NCBI RefSeq assembly: GCF_000247695.1
Contig: NW_004624734.1
Coordinates: forward strand, 30,293,410-30,357,409
DNA: 64,000 nucleotides
Direction: 5' to 3'
Source of the DNA: Heterocephalus glaber
Taxonomy: Eukaryota; Chordata; Mammalia; Rodentia; Bathyergidae
Shown piece by piece: positions 13,200-26,570 of this stretch. The notes beneath the pieces were generated by a model. That model was not told the DNA's origin. It did not search any database and worked only from the letters and a program-made list of their open reading frames with translations. Numbering within the stretch: position 1 is the stretch's first letter; the number at the start of each line of letters is the position of its first letter. Made by a program: the position numbers and the translations under genes.

Positions 13200-15590
13200 C
13201 TGTAAAGGTCTACTGAGACTGCCAACTGGCCCTGAGTTCTAGCTTTTCTACCACAGTATATGCCTACCTCAACTCACTCATCCTGATGCAAACATCCCTT
13301 TTAGCTTACTCACAAGAAGGATAAATGGATAAGCTATTTCTATAATGTGTGGAATGCAGTCTCAGAGCTATACCTTTTGTTTCTGGCAAATGGAAAGAAT
13401 GCTGCAAAGTGGGAAGAAGAAAGACTTAGTAATCAAATACTGCCCATAAAAATAGAAAATGGCTGTTAGTTAAGAGTAGTAAGGGGAGAGGGTAAATCAA
13501 AAAGAAAATGAATGTTTTTAATAAGCTTTCCAGTTTTCACATGCAAACTGCCCCCAAGGACTTAGAAAAGGCCCTGGTACCAACAGGTATGGCTCTAGGG
13601 ATTTAGCCCTCTTGCCACAGCCTCCTTTGGGAAGTGAGGTAAAAGCATTCTAGTTAGATGTTTCATTTCAGAGGACGGGGCTGCAGAGAAAAAGAAGAAA
13701 AGTTCTCTTGATGTTGAAATTTGGGCATACTGTACTTTCCCAAAGGGAAGGGGAAAAAAATGTTGTGCAAATCCAACTACACACTAGGTCAAATTAACTT
13801 CTGAGGGCCAGCCAGGCACCTCTGTAACTCAGAATACATCGTCTCCAAAGCCAACTGGTTCACAAGTGAGCTACTATAACTTGAGCCTATCCGTACTTCT
13901 GCAACTTTCAATTTTATCTACACAATATCTTAATACAAATAGGATCATTAACAATACTATCTTTTACATGTTTATATTTGAATTTCATATCTACATCACT
14001 CCCTAACATATATTAGTATTAACATGTTTAGCTGCAGTAGAATGTTTTCCTTAGGGAGATAAATAGTCAAAATGTATCCCTTCTCACTCCACTAAAAAGG
14101 GGACCAAAGTAATATAGTACAGTATACTCAATTCATTATCAACAGATATTGAGTCTAATACTGTAAGCAAGTAAGTCACTGTTCCAGGACCTAGAGATGG
14201 GCAGCCTAAAGCACCGATGAGGAAAAAAAGACCACAGAAATGAAAAATGTAGGATTAAAAAAAGCACTCAAAGAAATAAAAGGACATGTACTGAAAGATC
14301 AAAATTGTACATATTTTATAGAATTTTCCTATAATTTTATTTAAAGAAAAAAAGGGTTGTTCAGACCATTTGAATCTATAAATTTTGGTGAAAGTTAATG
14401 TCTTCATTCTGAAAGAATTATTAAACATAATTTGAGAGACATTAATAATGTTTTGATTTATACATAGTTTTCTAAGTAACCTAACTATTTGGAAAGAGGG
14501 TGGGTTATCCTATATTAGGAACTATCTTGATTAATATGTCCTTTTGTAAATTAGTGATACTTTGGTATATAAATCACTTTTTATTAGTTTAATTAGCCTA
14601 AGTAAATCCCAGAGTAAAGTGATGCAACTGAATTCCCAGATAGTATATGAGAATAAGAAGCTACCTCAAAACCAACTTAGTTTGACCTATTTCTTAACTG
14701 CATTTTTCTGATATGCTCTACTGAAACAATTTTTCAGGACTCAGAGTAAGTGAAATTAAGCATTCATTAACAAATTCTGTCCATAAGACTTCGCAATTCT
14801 GAAGAATGGCAGCTAGATTATCTTGCCAGTGCATCTCACAAAATGCCACTTCAGGATGTATTTAATAGCTTTACCTTATAAACAAATACATATAATGAGA
14901 TTCTTAAAGGTAAAACTATACTCTTACAGATACAGTAAGCTGTACAAACATAAGTAACAATAGCTCAAATTTAAGCTCATAATAAAAATAATTTAATCCA
15001 GTGGCAAAAATAATATGCCAAAGGAAGAACCAAAACTATAAGGATCAAGCAGAAATAAGTATTTTAAAATATTAATACATGTAAAAAATAATTATTAAAA
15101 TTTATTATTTGGTTATATTTTTGTTTTACTATAATGTGGCAGAATAAATTGCAAGCTGAAATCCTAACACAAAATGAAAATCAGTAAGATTTATAAATTA
15201 AAAGAATTAATATAAATTATATTAGCTCTCCTAAGAATAATTCCAGAACTCATATATTATAATTTCCATCACATTTGCCCTGAGCTCATTCAATCTATTT
15301 GAAAGAGATGATGTTACTGCATGTTATATAATCCACTTCTACCTTTGAAAGACAGTGTGAAAATTGAGTAATGTTCGAGCACTAGATTTAAGTAAGGTAA
15401 AGTAAAAGTGAAAGATAGCTAACAAAAAAAGAATGAAAGAGCACTATGTATCTTACCAACACCATTTCCTCATTTTCTATTATGGCAACTCATACGCACA
15501 GAACAAATCAGAGCTTTATTCATTCAACATAGTATCCACTGAATGATTATATACAAAGTTTTATACCCTTCTAAGGAATGGTAATACAGA
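13200..15590. other. Intron sequence without recognised features
   Basis: About 2.4 kb of AT-rich sequence with no repeat, gene or regulatory motif that I can support. Confidence 0.5.
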
Positions 15591-15654
15591 AATAAAAGAA
15601 CCCTTCTCTCCTTACGTTATGAGAATGATTAATTTGATGTTTTACCAAGTGCCA

Positions 15655-15825
15655 AATGCTTTAAATGGATTATCTCTCAACAATCCTTTGAAGAAAGTAT
15701 TATTATTATCTCCATTTTACAGATGACAAAGCTGACACTATGAAGTCATTTGCCCACAGCTGGTAAGTGGCAGTAACAGGTTTATAGCCAAACAGTCTGA
15801 CTCCAGTCTGAGTTTTTAACCAGTG
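15655..15825 (-). mobile_element. MIR-type SINE remnant
   Basis: Good match to the MIR core in reverse (TTATTATCTCCATTTTACAG, then GCTGGTAAGTGGCAG and CAGTCTGACTCCAG). Confidence 0.8.
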
Positions 15826-15841
15826 CTAAATGGTCTCCTTC

Positions 15842-16065
15842 CAAGGCAGTGTTTCTCAACTTGTTTTCAGTACTGCCTTCTTATGGAGCCTTTTTAAGAC
15901 TTTTTTTTCTAAATCATGTCCTCCACCCCCCAGACATTTTAATATCACATATATACTCGGTACCTGTGTATACTCTATCTGTACTTCATTTTAAAAGAGT
16001 AGGTTTTTACTCACTCTAAGTTAATTTTTGCCCCCTTGAGGGTCACACCATAACCATGGAGAATG
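15842..16065. mobile_element. Possible hAT-type DNA transposon remnant
   Basis: Begins CAGTGTTTCTCAACTTG, the kind of end found in hAT/Charlie elements, but the far end is unclear. Confidence 0.3.
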
Positions 16066-16071
16066 TATGTT

Positions 16072-16250
16072 CTAGGGCAGTTTCTCAACCTCAGCACTGT
16101 TGGTGCACTTTGAGTCAGACAATTCTTTAGTATTGGTGTCATCCTGTGTATTGTGAGATATTTAGTAACAACCTGGGCCTCCAACTATAGAGACTAATGA
16201 CACTGCCAATCTAGTTATGCTAAAACCTCCCACAAAAAGTTTCCAGCCTT
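16072..16250 (-). mobile_element. MER5-like hAT element
   Basis: Matches MER5A in reverse: TCTCAACCTCAGCACTGTTG, TTAGTATTGGTGTCATCCTG, GAGATATTTAGTAACAACC. Confidence 0.75.
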
Positions 16251-16280
16251 TGAAACACGCAACTAGGTGTTTTCATTCAC

Positions 16281-16371
16281 TTTTTTGGGGGGGTGGTGGT
16301 GCCAGAGATTGAACTCAGGACCGTTCACTTGCAAGGCAGGTGACCAAACCACTGAGCTAAATCCTCGGCCC
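16281..16371 (-). mobile_element. tRNA-derived SINE (ID-like)
   Basis: Minus-strand body with B box, A box and GGGCCGAGGATTTAGC start; its tail is G-rich on the plus strand. Confidence 0.82.
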
Positions 16372-16999
16372 TGTCATTTACTATTTATTAGGACTGCGGT
16401 TCGATTTTGTTCATAATAAACTGGAATGGGTAAGACATAAATAGACTACACACACTGCACCTCTGTAGTTAGAATGAAGAAGCAGGTGTAATGGTAACAG
16501 CAATGGCAAGGAGATAGTATCTGATACAAAAAATACCAGGCAACTCCACATTAGACCAGTAAGTGAAAAGACATTAAAGTTTAATAAAATCCATTTATAA
16601 TGCATGTTACAGAACATGGCTAATGCCAACCCCAAATTATCAGTGAGACAAATTATCTCACTTAAGTATATATGAGAACCATAACTAAATCCCTGGGAGA
16701 ACATTACTTTATAAATGGGCTTCCACTGTATTCAGATAATATGCTGATCAAGAACGGAATCAGGATTAAAGATAGAATTAGATGGTGATGCGAAAGACAG
16801 CTCTGAGAGTTCTAAAAATCTCAACACATACTGGAAATGATCAGGGGACACTTAGTTCATCTCAAATCAATCATAGGTAAACTTTCAGCTCACATTAATC
16901 AGAAAGAAGCACCCTGCACAACTGTGTAAGGGAGGATGGTGGAAGGTGATTGTGGTGGTAGTTCTGGGGTCAAAGAGAAAAAACAACAGAGGCAGTCTG

Positions 17000-17160
17000 T
17001 GCACGTCTGAGCCAGTGGTTTAACTTCTAAGAGCCTCCGTTTCTTTCATCTGTAAAACGGGAATAATGGCATCTCCATCTCCCAAGGCCATCATGAAGAT
17101 TAAATGAGAAACACTAAGAGAGAGTACATGGATATATAACGCAATAAATATTTGATGCTC
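17000..17160 (+). mobile_element. MIR-type SINE remnant
   Basis: MIR core in sense orientation (CATCTGTAAAACGGGAATAA, GAAGATTAAATGAGAAA). Confidence 0.75.
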
Positions 17161-17644
17161 ATAATGTTTAAGTGATGCAGTGACAAAACTAAGATGAGCA
17201 AACAAAAAGACCTTTGCGCACACATGGTTTAAAGGAACTAAAGCTGAGTTTCAAAAAAAAAGATGAATTAATGAGATTTGTGGGACCCCAGAATGCACAG
17301 AGGTATACTTTAGCCAGGTGTGACCAGAAGTCACTGGAAAATGGACAGAGAAATAATTCTAAAATACAGATGAGTCTCTATTTCAAACAAAAATACTAGA
17401 ATTCCCATCAAAACACTAGAATTTCCATTAAAGCAAGGAACAAGGCAAGGCTATCCATATTTGCAACATTATTTAATACAGATGTGTAAAGTACCATGCA
17501 AAGTAACTACACAAGGGAAAAAGTATAAATAGCAAAAAGTAAAAGTGTTATTTACAAATATAAATGCATATATTAAAATTCTTTTAAGTTGAAAAATACT
17601 ATACTTTTATATTGTATCTTTCAAAAACATTGTATCTTCTTGAG

Positions 17645-17810
17645 TGAGGATTACACCTGTAATCCCAGCTACTCAGGAGGCTGAGGCAAGAGGATCACAA
17701 GGGCAACTTAGTAAGAACCTATCACAAAGTAAAAACTTTAAAAAGAGGGCAGGGGGAGGTGAAGATTTAGTTCAGCATTCCCTGGGTTCAAACCTGAAAA
17801 AGCCCTTTAC
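17645..17810 (+). mobile_element. B1-dID-like dimeric SINE, diverged
   Basis: A B1-like half (TGTAATCCCAGCTACTCAGG, GAGGCAAGAGGATCAC) is joined through an A-rich linker to a degraded ID-like half (GGTGAAGATTTAGTTCAG). Confidence 0.7.
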
Positions 17811-18023
17811 ATACCAAAGGACTGACATTTAAGATATACAAAGTAGTTTAAATTTATATGCTCAAACTTTAATACAGGACAAAGAGCTAATTTTTATATA
17901 GAGAGAGGTCTCACAAATCACTTAAACAACACAACTTTCAAAAAAGAACAAAGGATACAGAAAGTTTTTTAAAAAAAAAAGATATAAGATTAAGGACTCA
18001 AGATTAAAGAAACAAAACAACAT

Positions 18024-18110
18024 GGGGCCGGGCCGGGGATTTAGCTCAGTGGTTTCACCGCCTTCTGCGCAAGTGCAAGGACCCGAGTTCAATCCCCGGT
18101 ACCAAAAAAA
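18024..18110 (+). mobile_element. tRNA-derived SINE with duplicated 5' GGCCG
   Basis: Full body starting GGGGCCGGGCCGGGG, that is, with an extra GGGCC at the 5' end. Confidence 0.87.
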
Positions 18111-18363
18111 ACATGCCACTTTACACTAACATACTGAAATATGTGTAATAACCAATGTTGGTTAGAACAAAAAGAAACAAGTCTTTCCACATACTCATAA
18201 AGGGTATAAAATGGAAGATTTTTTTGAGGTGTTATACAGGCAATATCTACTTTAACTTTAAAAGTGCATAACCTTGGGCCTAGTAATTTCTTTTTTTAAA
18301 ATTTATGTCATAAATGCCCACAAGTAGTGGTGGAGTGTATGTTTAGTATATGCTCAACCCACA

Positions 18364-18365
<2 letters not shown>

Positions 18366-18399
<34 letters not shown>

Positions 18400-18412
18400 G
18401 CGCACACACACA
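18366..18412 (+). repeat. (CA)n microsatellite
   Basis: Mostly perfect CA repeat with CG interruptions near its end. Confidence 0.95.
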
Positions 18413-18424
18413 ATCTTTTCTTCC

Positions 18425-18610
18425 CCCTCTTTTGCAGGACTGGGGATTGCACCCAGGCCCTCCTATATGCTAAGCAAACACTCTACCACTGAGCTACATC
18501 CCCAGTTCCATTTTATTTTAAGTCAGGGTGGTCTTGATAGCTAGCCTCCAAATTGCAATCCTCTTGCCACTCCAGTACCTGGGATTACAAGCATATTCCA
18601 CTGAGACTAA
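18425..18610 (-). mobile_element. B1-dID-like dimeric SINE
   Basis: In reverse, an ID-like half (GGACTGGGGATTGCACCCAG ... ACCACTGAGCTACATCCCC) is followed by a B1-like half (CCTGGGATTACAAGCAT). The CA repeat lies at its tail. Confidence 0.72.
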
Positions 18611-18960
18611 ATTCACAAGAAAAATCTTACATACATAAATGTTCATCAATATATTGCCACAGTGCTATTTACATTGGCAAAAAATAAGGTTATCAACCTA
18701 AACTTCCCCCAAAAGGAAACTAATAAGTTGTAATATATTCACACAATGAATTATTATACACATGGTCCAAAAAAATCAGGAATAACTATGTAAGTAGAAC
18801 CTACAGCACCAACATATATGCATGTGTATACAACACTAGGAATTGTTAAATATCATCTCTGAGTGGAGAACTGATAAAGCAGAGAATAGAGAAGAAATTA
18901 AAGGATTTTTATTTTGGACCAGGTATACCTGACTACTATCTAGAACAGTTACTATAGCTA
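18610..18960 (+). mobile_element. Possible old L1 3' fragment
   Basis: Text such as ATGTTCATCAATATATTGCC and CAATGAATTATTATACA resembles old L1 3' regions in sense orientation. Heavily mutated. Confidence 0.4.
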
Positions 18961-20125
18961 GTATTTTCAAGACAAAAATCTAATAAAACTAAACGGTGAA
19001 ATGCTCAAGAAATACACTACACTGGGTTGAAAGCAATTAAATGTAATTATTTTCAGTACCATAAAAGTCCACACTATAACCAGAATCAAAGTTATTCAGT
19101 AATTTACTCACTGCTAGAAAAATAGAGATGAGCCTAACCTGAGCAGAAAACAGGTTATTTTTCAATATCCACAAACAACAGACTCAGACCTCCCATGGTG
19201 GTGACCAGGAACTTGAGGGTCAACTAAAATCACCTATGGGTTTTTTCTGTTGGTGCATTTTGGGGGAGTTATTTTTCTGAATATATATGTCTGGAATCTC
19301 CCTCAGACATTGATGCATTAGAGTAAAACAGTGGGACCTCAGGAAAGCTATTTCCATTTATACACGGTGTTTTGGTTTTTTTATTGTTTTGTTTTTGAAA
19401 AGAAAAGGATTATAGCTCTCTCCTATGAATCACCTGTGTAGAAGACTGTATCAGGTACCATAGGTGGGTAATTCTCAAGTGGAGTATCATGACACAAACC
19501 AGTAAGGTATAAAAAAGAATCCTAATAAACATTTTAGTGTGGCTAAACAACTTCCTTTAAAGCAAAACAAAAAAGATTCATAATTATCCTTACATTAGTC
19601 TCACTCTAACTTGCACTATGATATAAAATTTCTGCTACAGAAAGAAGAGAAATGAGCAATAGTTTATATATCCCTTAGAGAATTCTGAATCTCCTCACGC
19701 CTATAAATAACCAAAAAATAGAAACTTATTAGCAGAAAGCCACAGGTCAATGCCTGGAGTAGTATGAAGGGCTATGTGGTACACTTTGTGATTTTACACT
19801 TACTTTGATTTTATTTTGCCTACAGATACATCTTTAAAAGGGAAGAAATCTAAAAGACACACAATGAAAGCTTGAGTAATACTAAGACTGCATTATGACA
19901 AACAAAAACGATGTAATAAATATCAGTCAGTAATTCTGTAATGTCACTAAATTGAAGGGAAAGTAACAGAAATTTGCAGAATATTAATTATGTTAAAATT
20001 CTAAAAACTATATCTTGGGACACTAAATTATGGTTTAAGTTTACAGAAGCCACAGAAAATATGGATAGGAATACCACAATTAACAAATCTTTTACACAGA
20101 ACACTGTAATTGGCCTATACTTTTA
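18960..20125. other. Intron sequence without recognised features
   Basis: AT-rich; nothing I can assign. Confidence 0.5.
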
Positions 20126-20134
20126 AGAAGTTAG

Positions 20135-20230
20135 GGGGCTGGGGATTTAGCTCAGTGGTTCTGCTGCCTGCCCTGCAAGCACAAGGACCCGAGTTCGATC
20201 CCCAGTACCAAAAAAAAAAAAAAAAAAAAA
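20135..20230 (+). mobile_element. tRNA-derived SINE (ID-like), long A tail
   Basis: Full body with an uninterrupted tail of about 20 A; AGTTAG occurs on both sides. The pure tail suggests a recent insertion. Confidence 0.88.
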
Positions 20231-20239
20231 GTTAGATGT

Positions 20240-22440
20240 GAGAAAAATAACTAAATTCTAACTGGATCTTAGAATAGAAAAATGACATTTTTAAGGTAAC
20301 TAGGGAAATCTGAATATAGACTAGATGTTACATACTAGGAAATTATTATCAAGTATCTTTAATGTGATAAGGGCATTATAATTATATATAGAAGATGCAG
20401 CCTGAAGTATTTTAAGGGTGAGGGTCAGGATGTTTGCAACACGTCTGCAACTGAATCTCATCGATCTACATGAGAAACTACAAATTCTGTATGACACAAA
20501 TACAGTACAATTTTTCAGAAGTTTCTGTCAAATCTAAATGGAGGTATGTGTGAATATGTACTACTCTTTCAACATTGCTGTATATGTGAAAAATCTTCAA
20601 GTTAAGATATTGGGAATTATAAGATTAGGTTTATTCTTCAATATACCATACTATGTACTTTAATATTCCTGTGGCCTAAGGGGTTTTTAAAAAATGTTAG
20701 AGTTTTTTTGATAATACATTATACAACCTTTTTAGATTGTCCATCCTTTCTTAAATCTTTAAATTGGGGATTGCATTACCAAAATAACAAAACAAAAAAA
20801 AACTGTTTACTGCCCTCTTAAGTTCCTTTCAGTTTTGTCATAAAGGCCACTGATGCTTAGGGAAATGATGTGTAATGTATATGTGTGGGATAAATAAAAT
20901 ATTTCTAAATGCAAACAATAATTCATTTGGGTTTACTTAACTGTTTCTACTTCTTTTAAAGATTTTTGACATTACAAATGGTAATCTTATGAACACAATA
21001 TTCTCACGAGTTAAAAACTGAAATCTTTAACACGTGGAATATATTATAATAAAATACTTGACAGGAGAGCAAAATACTACACCTAAGAACATATACTCTC
21101 TTAATAAACAATTTTTTCCCTCGTACATAGATCTGTTTGTTTTATGGGAAGGTTATGGATATATTGTTCTAGCATGGAAAACAAACCCCATGAAGATCCC
21201 ACCATAAGGCCTATCATAATGCCTGGCACACAGTCATTGTCTTAAACGTATGGATTACCCGCTGCACAAAGCATTCTAGGAAATAATTACATCTTCCTTC
21301 CAATTTCTCAACACTTTATGACACATAATTAGTCATATTCTACCTTGTAATGTACCTATGTACTTGTCTCATCACTTCTAACTTATAAATTAGGAAAACA
21401 CTTTCTACAGAAAGGGACAGAGGTCCACTCTGCTATGAATAAACTGTAAAGTCTTTTTCTAAAAATCTTTTTTAGAATTTTCATTTTATATAATTCTCAA
21501 TACAAAAGATGTCTCTTTTAAAATAGCTTAATACAGGTTCATGGTGAATGTGCAGTTCAACAATACTATATTCGGTAATACTATGTATCTAGGACAGACA
21601 TAAAACCTCTATTACAAATTATATAAATTTGCAAAGAATAGAATCCCAGACTGTTAAAACAGTAAATCGTATTAAAATTTATAGCATCAAATGCAACACA
21701 GAATCCTGGGCTGGATCCTGAAACAGAAAAAGGACAACTGCTGAAATCCACAGAAAACATAGAGTCCCTTACTTAATAGTACTATACCAATGTTAATGTC
21801 TCAATTTTGATAAACGTGTCCTGGTTATGAAACATTTTAATACAAGAGGAAGCTAGGAAGAGAGTGTACAAAAATTCTCTGTACTGCCTTCCTAACTTTT
21901 CTACACATCTAAAATTATGTCAAAATGTAAAGCTTTAGAGACAGTAACTATCATAGTTGGACTTGTTTAGCTTATGTCTAGACCACACTTGAACAAGGAG
22001 TAAGGAGGGTTAGAAAAAAAAACAAAACAGGCAGCTATGTGATTCAAGCTTCTCAAATCTGTGACTAATCTTCCTGGAGCTCTGGAGCTCTCGGGGTTCT
22101 ACTTGGTTTATACAAAATGCTACAGAATGGGATTTTTTTCCCCCCTTAAAACCTCTAAAGGAAATGGCTTGCTTTTCCCTCCTCACCTCCCTTTCCTTAT
22201 CATAACAAAAAGCAACGGAGACTTTCAAGTTATAAGATGCAGCCCCTGAGGTTCCAAGGATAATGGAAGAACTCTGAACCATTTTTAAATTCTACCGAAG
22301 AAAGCATCCAATTTTGTGGAGGATAGACAGAGGAATAGGAAAGGGTAGCTGTTTATTTCCCTGCGACTTGGTAAAGTTCATCTATAGGCAAAGAAGTTAA
22401 CAGTGGTACAACCCACATAACATTTGTATTCCTTCTTTAA
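20240..22440. other. Intron sequence without recognised features
   Basis: About 2.2 kb of AT-rich sequence. A 90-codon minus-strand frame at 22010-22282 has no recognisable similarity and is treated as chance. Confidence 0.5.
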
Positions 22441-22446
22441 ATGAAA

Positions 22447-22630
22447 GATGTATTTTTATTAGTACATGTTTGTGGTACACAGTTTACATTCTTTGTGTGG
22501 AGTTGGTATATGTACATAATACACCTTCCTTTTTACCATCCCCTTTCCCTTCTCTCTCTTCACCCTCCATTTTCATCTTCTCTTTTCCACACCATTAGTT
22601 TACACTAGTCTCCTGTTACTACTCTTAGGT
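22447..22630 (-). mobile_element. L1 3'-UTR fragment
   Basis: Starts with T-rich ATTTTTATTAGTACATGTTTG and runs into the pyrimidine-rich block seen in the other L1 tails of this window (24.3 kb, 27.46 kb), in reverse orientation. Confidence 0.55.
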
Positions 22631-22639
22631 GTCCCAGAA

Positions 22640-23770
22640 CACCTACCCAACAGTTCTCAATCTCCTAGCCGTCTGATTTAACTTGGATTAAATAACAGAA
22701 AGAAGCAATCAATCTCCTCTCTGAATTATCCGAGTACAAATAGGAAAAATCAGAGCAAAGGTGCAGAAAATATTTTTAATTTGGACTAAGTTTTAATTAA
22801 GCACTTTAAGAAAAAAATCTACCTATATTAAGACAAAATGTTATGAAAATTACTTTATTCAACATTCCATTGAATAAGTTTACAGTAATAACACCCTGTT
22901 TTAGAAAGTGTTGGCGGGGGGTGGGGGGGGTGGGTACTGGGAAGTACTGTCAGTATAGTTGGTGGAAATTTAAATTAGCACTAACCTTCTGGGGGACTAT
23001 TAGGCATTTTTACCATTATCTTCTTTTTTAAAGTATTGTTTCCTTGGCTCTGTTCCCCTCTTGTTTTTCCTACCATTCCTGTCCTCTTTCCTCATTTCTG
23101 TTCTGCCCACGGTCATTTGCTCTTAACCGAGTTTTAGGTTCTCCCTCGAAAGTCTTATATATGCCTTTAACTTTCCCCCCAAATGTCTCTCCTGAACAAC
23201 CCTCTTTAATATTTATACTTCAAGTTCTTCAAGCTCAAAGATGACCCTCAAGACTGTTCAGCCATCCTACCATCCCTCAACAGCCAATTCACTTTCTCAC
23301 TCACCAAAAGGAAAGCATTCCACACCTGGGGCTCTTTCTCAGACATCCTCAAATTTCTCCCCCTCCCCTCTTCCTTCACTCTCCACAGAAAACACGCAAG
23401 TCATACATCAAGGAGATTACATAAATCATAGAAGACAGACCTTAATTTATACCAACAGCTAGCTAGCTTATCCCTCCTCCATCAGCATTTGTATCTATTT
23501 CTAGAAATTCATAGACAACTAGAATAAAGATTCAACTACAATAATACTCCCTCCAGTGTTTTCTAAATAGCAAAAGACTGGGAATAACCTACATAATCAA
23601 TAATGGGAAAATGAGAATAAGATACAGTGCAACACACCCCTGCTATGGTCTACTATAGAAATATTAAGTCACTTTTTCCCCACATGGAAACATTCCCAAG
23701 CAATAGTTAAGTGAAAACAGGAAACTTCTGAACAGTACAAATTCTATGAGCCTATTTTGGGTTTTCTTTC
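22640..23770. other. Intron sequence, partly pyrimidine-rich
   Basis: Contains a G-run near 22915-22932 and a C/T-rich stretch at 23040-23400. Small frames there match nothing I know. Confidence 0.45.
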
Positions 23771-23774
23771 TCAT

Positions 23775-23900
23775 TTTAAATGTTTTTTAATTTTTAAATT
23801 TTTACTAGTACATGTTTGCATTACATAATGATTATATTCACTGTGGGAACATGGTACATGCTCATAACACATCTCAATTCTCTTTATTTCCCTTATCCCT
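23775..23900 (-). mobile_element. L1 3'-UTR fragment
   Basis: TTTTTACTAGTACATGTTTG followed by ACATAATGATTATATTCACTG mirrors the fragment at 22447. Confidence 0.5.
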
Positions 23901-25170
23901 CCTGTGGTAGATTAACTAATGGTCAACTTGGAACGCCCAGCTGAACTGAATCAGTGTGGTTTGGGCATGGAAGATCCACCTGAGGATTGTCGCCAAGGGC
24001 ATAAAGAGAACTGGAGGGTAAGATCCTGGGCTGTTGATTTTCTAAAAGATTGCTGTGGTTGGTTTTCCTGATGCGAACTTCGCTGAACATGGCTGTTCTC
24101 ATCAGAGGAGGAACTCGGGTCCTCGCTGTCACTGGGAATGGCTGTTGTTCCCATCAGGGGAGCTCTGATCTTCACTGTGAGCATCACTCCCTGGCTCCAG
24201 TGTAGATCCCTCAGCCTAGTGGCACAAATCCTTTACCCCACCAGCACAGGCTTTCCGGCTTGCCCACTGGTGCAGATCCTTGATGTGGACAAACATGAGT
24301 TTTGCTGTGGGCTCTAGGCCTTTTTTAAAAAATTAATTTTATTGGTACATTTTAAGTGTACAATATAATGACATGCATCACTGGAAATTTGCACCTTTAC
24401 ATAATCTCACTTGGTACTTATTTTTTCCTCATTCCCCTGCCCTCCCTTCAACCCCTCCAGTCCTATTTACAAAGCTTTTGTTTCCATTTTTTCATTTTCT
24501 CATATTAATCCCATTCCCTTCTTTCCTTTCCCCTACCCCTCCCACTTCCCCTTCCCCTTTGCCCCTTTTCTTTCTATTTCACATTATCTATTATACCTTT
24601 TAGTCCTTATTTACACTTTCAGTTTCTCACACTAGAGATACTATTCTGTATTTACACATTTGAGTCCTATTTATTTCACTTAAGAGTACTGCCTCAATGT
24701 GCATCCATTTAGCTATGTCTCTAATTTCTCTTTTTTATGGCTGAGTAGTACTCCATTTTATTAAAAAAACACATTTTTATCCAGTCTCCAGTTGATGGGC
24801 AATTGGGCTGCTTCCAAGTTTTAGCTATTACAAACTGTGCTGCTATGAACATGGGTGCACATATATCACTGTGGTATGATTCTTTTAATTCTTTGGGGAA
24901 GATCCCCAGCAGGGGAATAGCTGGGTCAATTGGGACTTCCAGTCATAGTCTTTTGAGTTATCTCCATACTGATTTCCAGCTCTAGGCCTTTAGTTGTACT
25001 TCTGTGGGACACTGCTGTGGGATCCAGACCCTTGGCTAGATTCTTTGGGTCTCTAGTGTTCAGCTAGATCTCTTGCACTCCTCTGCACTTGACTTTTTGG
25101 GTGACTATTATAAAATAATACTATAAATTATGTGTCCTGTATTAAATCTATTTCTTTGCAAAACCCTGAC
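23900..25170. mobile_element. LTR-like element split by an L1
   Basis: Sequence before 24311 and after 24979 reads as one unit (recurrent 'GATCCTT/TGGTGCAGATCC'-type segments, ending TTTGCAAAACCCTGACAACA, which looks like a retroviral LTR end). The L1 at 24325-24978 interrupts it with a 13-bp target duplication. Family not identified. Confidence 0.4.
24325..24978 (-). mobile_element. 5'-truncated L1 insertion
   Basis: In reverse: T-rich tail, ATTGGTACATTTTAAGTGTA, a C/T-rich 3'UTR block, then ORF2-proximal text (GGCTGAGTAGTACTCCATTT, GGGAATAGCTGGGTCAATTG). The direct repeat GCTCTAGGCCTTT lies at 24311-24323 and 24979-24991, so both insertion edges are defined. About 650 bp long. Confidence 0.85.
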
Positions 25171-25329
25171 AACACTTCCACTTCCATTTTAAAAAATGTT
25201 TTCTTTTTGTCACCATCAGATTTATAAGTCTATCAGATTAATTACCACAAACACAGATTAACAGCCAGAAAATGGGCCAAAAATATATAAAACAATTATA
25301 CTAATTCAAGGTACACTTTTAGATACATT

Positions 25330-26060
25330 GGCCATGCTGGATTACAGTAACTTCATTTTTTTTCCTATTGTCTTTTATTTTGCATTCTATTTATATACTC
25401 GGTTTCTCACATAAGAGAAACCATTTGATATTTGTCTGAATTACTTCACTTAACATTACAATCTCAAGGTACATCCATTTTCCTACAAATGACTTGTTTA
25501 CCCTTCTTCATGGCAGAGTAGTATTTATTGTCTATAAATACATTTTCTTTATCCATTCATCTCTGGTGGATATATAGGTTTCTACCAAGATTTGGCTATT
25601 TTGAATTGTTAAACATGGGTATGCATATATCACTGTAATAAGATGTCTTTAACTCTCTCAAGAAGAAACCTGTAAGGGGAATAGCTGGGTCAAATGGAAT
25701 TTCTAGTTTTAGTTTTTTTGAGGAATCTCCATATTGATTTCCATAGTGGTTGTGCCAGTTTATACTCCGACCAATAACGAAGAAGCCCTCTGACCCCTAC
25801 AGCCCCTCCAGCATTTATTACCTGACTTCCCGGTGACAGCCATTCTTTCTGGAGATGGAATCTCAGTGTTGTTTTAATTTGCATTATTCAAATGGCCAGT
25901 GATGTTGAACATTTTTTCATGTATTTATTGGCCATTTGTACCTCTTCATCTGAGAAGTATGTATTCATTTTAGATGTCTGTTTTTTAAAGGGTCTTTAAA
26001 TTTGGGAGATCTAATTTTTTTAGTTCTTTATATAGTCTAGATACTGTATTAGTCCTTTTG
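25330..26060 (-). mobile_element. Old L1 fragment (ORF2 3' end)
   Basis: In reverse, recognisable L1 text in order: GGCAGAGTAGTATTTATTG, GGGAATAGCTGGGTCAAATG, GAGGAATCTCCATATTGATT, GGCCAGTGATGTTGAACATT. Frames are broken. Confidence 0.85.
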
Positions 26061-26115
26061 CTATGAGCCCATTTTTGTAACCAAAAAATATTTATAGGTC
26101 CAAATACACTTCAGG

Positions 26116-26224
26116 AGGGCTGGGGATTTAGCTCAGTGGCATCACCGCCTGCCTTGCAAGCACAAGGTCCTGAGTTCGATCCCTGGTACCAAAAACAAAA
26201 CCAAACATAACAAAAAACCTAAAA
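26116..26224 (+). mobile_element. tRNA-derived SINE (ID-like, GGTACCA type)
   Basis: Full body with an A/C-rich tail and the perfect 15-bp direct repeat CAAATACACTTCAGG. Confidence 0.9.
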
Positions 26225-26570
26225 CAAATACACTTCAGGTACTAAAATGTTCAGCAGACTGGGGCAATGGGAGGTCCTCTTGCCTCATCCTCATGAATAA
26301 CTAGGACAACAGACTCTGTAATTTTTTTATCTAACTAAAAAAATCAGAACAGTTGAACAAATAACAAAAGTTACAACAAAAAGTTGTATTGGCACAACAG
26401 AGGAAAATCTAAGCACTAAACCAAAGTACAGTATTAAAGACTAAAACACAGGAGAGGATGAAGAATACAGTTACCATTAATTTATTGTAAATTAAAAGTC
26501 TCACTTGGAAAGAGAAAGTTATATTCAATAAAGTTTTCCAATGTATTTGAGTTCTGATTAATACTACCTT

